NCBI RefSeq assembly: GCF_023015865.1
Contig: NZ_JALKBC010000003.1
Coordinates: forward strand, 372,001-436,000
Length of the DNA stretch: 64,000 bases
Direction: 5' to 3'
Source: Arenibacter sp. F26102
GTDB lineage: Bacteria; Bacteroidota; Bacteroidia; Flavobacteriales; Flavobacteriaceae
This document shows, piece by piece, positions 60,539-64,000 of this stretch (position 1 is the stretch's first letter; the number at the start of each line of letters is the position of its first letter). The position numbers and the translations under genes are program-made. The notes under the pieces are model-generated. The model did not search any database. It was not told where the DNA came from and saw only the letters and a program-made list of their open reading frames with translations.

Positions 60539-61936
60539 ATGCAATTCAAACTAAAAGGTTTACAAAAGGCCTTTCCATTTAGTTTTTTGATCTTCGTTTT
60601 GCTCTTCTTTGGCTGTTCCCCTAAATTTTCAAATGTAGCCTTACCCATTGATGACTTAAAGGAATTCTCATACAATGGTTCAAGTGTTTTGGCAGACAAA
60701 TGGTGGACCGTCTTTAACGATGAGCAACTTAATATCCTCATCGATTCCGCATTACAGTCTAACATGAATCTAGCGGCTACTTGGCAACAATTTTTGGCAG
60801 CAAAAGCCATTGTAGCACGTGAGGGCGCGGATAAATGGCCACAAATTGGAGCTAGCGCACAATCTGCAATTAATTTACCCGAACCCGATTTTGTGGGTGG
60901 GGAAAATACACAATTGGGTCTGACCGCCAATTATGAATTGGATTTATGGGGAAGGATACGTACTTCGGTACAGGCCGAAAAATTTAGGTCGGAGGCCAGT
61001 CTGTATGATTACCAAACTGCAGCAATATCTCTTTCAGCTGAAATTGCAACAACTTGGTACCAACTAATAGCGGCAAAAAAACAACTACAAATTTCGTTGG
61101 ATCAAATTTCCACCAATGAGGATATTATTAAACTTATAAGAACGAGGTTCGTGGGAGGTCAGATTAGGGCAGTAGACATCCTAAGACAGGCCCAGTTATT
61201 GGAAAGTACCAAGGAGCAACAGATAATTTTTGAAACCAATGTAGCCCTTTTGGAAAATCAATTGGCAGTACTTTTGGGTAAACAGCCACAAATAAATTTG
61301 GCTTTTGAATCTACCGACCTGCCAACACTACCAGAACTACCCGATGCAGGTATGCCCTTGGAACTTATTAGACGTAGACCGGACATACAGCAATCCTACG
61401 CCCTATTATTGGCTTCGGATAGGGATATGGCGTCTGCAGTGCGTAGTAAATATCCAAGAATATCCGTAAGTGGTAGGGGACAACTGCGTTCCAACAGCTT
61501 TCAAAATCTCTTTGACAATTGGGCCTATACCTTAGCCGGAAATATATTGGCCCCCCTCTTCTATGGGGGACAGCTAAGTGCTGAAGTGGATCGCAACCAG
61601 GCCATTAAACAACAACGCCTTTTGGAATATGGACAGACCACTTTGGAGGCATTTCAAGAAGTGGAGAACAGCCTGACACAGGAATTAATGCAAAAACTAA
61701 GGGTAGAAAATATAGATAGACAGTTGGAATTGGCACAAAAAAGCAACAGACAACTAAGGGTGGAGTTCCTTAATGGATTTAGCCCCTATCTGGATGTACT
61801 TATAGGTTTGGACGCCGAGCAACAACTCCGCAGGGATTATATAGTGTCCCAACGGCAACTAATTCTCATACGAATTGCATTGTATAGGGCATTGGCGGGT
61901 GGATTTGAAACGGGTAGAGAAATAGACAATCAATAG
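60539..61936 (+). CDS. outer-membrane efflux lipoprotein (NodT/TolC family)
   Basis: A 465-residue lipoprotein from the ATG at 60539, giving lipobox LFFGC; an in-frame TTG at 60506 would add 11 residues before it. Two OEP repeats follow, marked by WWTVFNDEQLN, YELDLWGRIR and, in the second half, RRRPDIQQSYALL and PLFYGGQL. It forms the trimeric outer-membrane channel of a tripartite RND pump. It is 12 bases before the adaptor gene. Confidence 0.93.
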   Translation: MQFKLKGLQKAFPFSFLIFVLLFFGCSPKFSNVALPIDDLKEFSYNGSSVLADKWWTVFNDEQLNILIDSALQSNMNLAATWQQFLAAKAIVAREGADKWPQIGASAQSAINLPEPDFVGGENTQLGLTANYELDLWGRIRTSVQAEKFRSEASLYDYQTAAISLSAEIATTWYQLIAAKKQLQISLDQISTNEDIIKLIRTRFVGGQIRAVDILRQAQLLESTKEQQIIFETNVALLENQLAVLLGKQPQINLAFESTDLPTLPELPDAGMPLELIRRRPDIQQSYALLLASDRDMASAVRSKYPRISVSGRGQLRSNSFQNLFDNWAYTLAGNILAPLFYGGQLSAEVDRNQAIKQQRLLEYGQTTLEAFQEVENSLTQELMQKLRVENIDRQLELAQKSNRQLRVEFLNGFSPYLDVLIGLDAEQQLRRDYIVSQRQLILIRIALYRALAGGFETGREIDNQ

Positions 61937-61948
61937 AATTTTAACTTT

Positions 61949-63157
61949 ATGAGCAATAAAAAAATACTGTGGATATGTTTAGCTATACTCATTGCAGGGA
62001 TTGCTATCACCACCCTTATATTTTCTACGGAACCAGAAGCAAAGACCGAAGGGGCTAGTATAGAAACGGCCATGTTGGTAGATGTGATAACTGTAAAAGG
62101 AGGCTCATTTGAACCTACTGTAGCAGCAACGGGAACAGTGCAACCTGTAGAGGATATTACCTTAAGTCCGTTGGTTTCGGGACAGATAATACGTAGGGAT
62201 CCCGCATTTACTCCCGGAGGTTTTGTAAAAAAGAATCAACCCCTGCTGCAGATAGACCCTTCCGATTATAAAAACACCCTAGAACTCAGAAAGAGTGAAT
62301 TACTTCAGTCCAAGACTACCCTGGATACCGAAATGGGACGACAGCAGATAGCTGAACAAGATTTAGAGCTTATTACCAATGATTCCCTTTTTAAAGACAA
62401 TCCACTTTCCGCAGAAGAGAGACAACTAGTATTACGGCAGCCCCAGCTTAATGCCGTTAAGGCTACCATCGTGGGTGCCAAAGCCTCTGTGGACCAAGCG
62501 CTATTAAATTTGGAAAGAACTACTATCCGTGCTCCTTTTGATGCACATATTCTTAGCCAGAACGTCACTACAGGTTCCCAAGTTGGTCCTGGGGATGATT
62601 TAGGTCGTCTAGTTGGCACGGAGTTTTACTGGGTTACTGCAACCGTACCGGTTTCCAAACTGCAATGGCTACGCTTCCCTGAAAATGATAAGGACAGGGG
62701 TGCTACAGTAATTATCAAGAATTCTACGGCCTGGCCGGAAGAGCAGTATCGTGAAGGTTATCTAGACAGACAGATTGGTGCCTTGGACGGGCAAACCCGT
62801 TTGGCAAGGGTGCTGGTAAAAGTTATAGATCCACTAGCTAAAAATATCGAATTGAAAGGAAAGCCTAAACTAATGATAGGCACCTTTGTTGAAGTGGATA
62901 TTCAGGCCAATAAATTGGACGATGTTATACGTCTAAGCAGGGATTATATTAGAAGTAACGAAACGGTTTGGGTGATGAAGGAGGACAAATTGGAGATTCG
63001 CAAAGTTGATATCGTGCTGACGGATAACGAGTACGCCTACATTCGTAAAGGCTTACAAGAGGGAGAACATGTAGTTATCTCAGATTTAAGTACGGTAAGC
63101 AATGGTATTGGACTAAGAACACGGTCAGAAGGCTCCGAAAAAGAACCGACACAATAG
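61949..63157 (+). CDS. RND efflux periplasmic adaptor (HlyD/MFP family)
   Basis: A 402-residue membrane-fusion protein: an N-terminal anchor helix (LWICLAILIAGIAITTLIF), a lipoyl half-motif at VDVITVKGGSFEPTVAATG and LSPLVSGQI, a helical hairpin (about 115-185), the second lipoyl half TTIRAPFDAHILSQNV and a beta-barrel. It links the outer-membrane channel to the inner-membrane pump. It lies between the TolC-type and RND genes, with 12 and 7 bases between them. Confidence 0.93.
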   Translation: MSNKKILWICLAILIAGIAITTLIFSTEPEAKTEGASIETAMLVDVITVKGGSFEPTVAATGTVQPVEDITLSPLVSGQIIRRDPAFTPGGFVKKNQPLLQIDPSDYKNTLELRKSELLQSKTTLDTEMGRQQIAEQDLELITNDSLFKDNPLSAEERQLVLRQPQLNAVKATIVGAKASVDQALLNLERTTIRAPFDAHILSQNVTTGSQVGPGDDLGRLVGTEFYWVTATVPVSKLQWLRFPENDKDRGATVIIKNSTAWPEEQYREGYLDRQIGALDGQTRLARVLVKVIDPLAKNIELKGKPKLMIGTFVEVDIQANKLDDVIRLSRDYIRSNETVWVMKEDKLEIRKVDIVLTDNEYAYIRKGLQEGEHVVISDLSTVSNGIGLRTRSEGSEKEPTQ

Positions 63158-63164
63158 CTAGACC

Positions 63165-64000
63165 ATGGACAAAAAGGAAAGGAAAGAAAATAAAACACCG
63201 AGGAAAGAAGGTGCTATTGCCTATATGGCCAAGAACTCCATTGCCACCAACCTACTTATGTTGGTGCTTCTCGGCGGTGGAATTTTTACCATGTTCAAAA
63301 TACAAAAGGAAGTATTTCCAGAATTTCAGTTAGATTTTGTTGAAGTTTCGGTGGCCTATCCTGGTGCTTCACCGGCAGAAGTGGAGCAAGGTATACTACA
63401 ACCCGTAGAGGAAGCCGTTAGGGCAGTTCAGGGAATCAAGGAAATTGCTTCCGAAGCCAATGAAGGCTCGGGAGAGATTCTTATAGAACTTGTTGCAGGA
63501 TCTGAACGAATGAAAGCTTTTCAAGATATTGATCAGGCCATTAATCGTATACGTACCTTTCCGGATGATATTGAACAGCCCATTGTAAGTCTGCAATCCC
63601 GTCAACGGGATGTGCTTCAAATTGGATTATACGGCAAGGCAGATATTTGGACATTGCGTCAATTAGCCGAACGCCTGCGCAATATCCTTCTCAGTAATCC
63701 CAAGATTACACAGGTGGAACTAGGTAATGTGCCCGATTATGAAACCCGGATCGAGATTCCCCGCCATAACCTACAAAAATACAACCTGACCCTAGGACAG
63801 GTCGCAGATATTATTGAACAAAGCAGCAATGATGTACCTGCAGGGGCTGTACAAACCCAAAGTGGTGAAATATTACTACGGATGCAGGAGCGAAAACAAT
63901 GGGCCAAAGAATATGGAAATATTACTGTGGTCTCTTCTGCCTCTGGGGCCAAGGTAACCTTGGAAGATATTGCCACCATCACCGATGGATTTGAGGAAAC
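63165..64000 (+). CDS. RND efflux transporter (AcrB/HAE family), 5' part
   Basis: The ATG at 63165 opens a frame that runs off the window end after 278 codons. A cytoplasmic start is followed by helix 1 ([18 protein letters not shown]), KEVFPEF, the porter region with [30 protein letters not shown] and the DIDQAINRI segment. This is the inner-membrane pump of the operon. The ExVFPEFxLD form belongs to the bacterial HAE/HME-like subgroup; substrates cannot be told. Confidence 0.93.
   Translation, partial: MDKKERKENKTPRKEGAIAYMAKNSIATNLLMLVLLGGGIFTMFKIQKEVFPEFQLDFVEVSVAYPGASPAEVEQGILQPVEEAVRAVQGIKEIASEANEGSGEILIELVAGSERMKAFQDIDQAINRIRTFPDDIEQPIVSLQSRQRDVLQIGLYGKADIWTLRQLAERLRNILLSNPKITQVELGNVPDYETRIEIPRHNLQKYNLTLGQVADIIEQSSNDVPAGAVQTQSGEILLRMQERKQWAKEYGNITVVSSASGAKVTLEDIATITDGFEE

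Noticed and set aside
1-64000. CRISPR array, insertion sequence or prophage
   Set aside because: No array of spaced repeats, transposase, integrase or phage structural gene was seen in any frame.

Overview
The window looks like chromosomal DNA of a marine, alga-associated flavobacterium (Bacteroidota, Flavobacteriaceae). The evidence is a SusC/SusD pair, Bacteroidetes-type promoters (TTG, about 19-22 bases, TAnnTTTG), a tmRNA whose tag ends GENNYALAA, many SPII lipoproteins, AGA/AGG-rich arginine usage, and several sulfatases and alginate lyases. I see no insertion sequence, phage, CRISPR array or ordinary tRNA gene.

Layout. 1-2.6 kb: tail of an ABC-F ATPase, a secreted esterase and a YkgJ-type cysteine cluster protein. 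2.7-8.9 kb (minus strand): sulfatase, two sialidase-fold proteins, RraA-like protein and a Tat-exported sugar isomerase/epimerase. 9.0-28.4 kb (plus strand): an alginate utilisation locus with a PL6 lyase, an SDR plus RbsD/FucU pair of foreign appearance, a PL7 lyase with two catalytic modules, KdgF, an SDR pseudogene, SusC, SusD, a GntR/FadR regulator, an MFS transporter, an intact SDR, a second SDR remnant, a PFK-A family kinase, a KDPG aldolase and an Nramp-like transporter. A SIS protein converges on it. 29-39.5 kb: cold-shock protein, OmpA protein, TPR plus outer-membrane barrel operon, FtsE-like ATPase, a small repeat protein and a LytS/LytTR pair. 39.7-56.8 kb: a four-domain ThuA/dehydrogenase/PKD/cytochrome protein, a membrane-Nudix fusion, two sulfatases, polyphosphate glucokinase, TypA, KdsA, DinB, a PHP phosphodiesterase and a lysine/alanine-dehydrogenase-like enzyme. 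56.9-58.3 kb: a structured repeat region, tmRNA and a DUF2188 protein. 58.7-64 kb: an M81/MlrC protein and an RND efflux operon that runs off the end.

How the genes work together. PL6 and PL7 cut alginate, SusCD imports oligomers, KdgF linearises unsaturated uronate to DEH, an SDR reduces DEH to KDG, and KdgA splits KDPG. The expected PfkB-type KDG kinase is absent; a PFK-A-fold protein with pyrophosphate-type active-site motifs stands in its place. Four operator regions built from 12-bp TTGGTwwACCAA units sit on the -7 boxes of the PL6/epimerase divergent promoters, the PL7 operon, susC and the GntR gene itself. They define a self-contained GntR regulon that also takes in the epimerase and RraA genes.

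Most interesting points: the readable operator code; turnover of DEH-reductase genes (one foreign-looking, one intact, two decayed); and the PFK-A / aldolase / metal-motif-less Nramp / SIS group as a possible undescribed sugar-acid route. Everything here is read by eye; no homology search was run.
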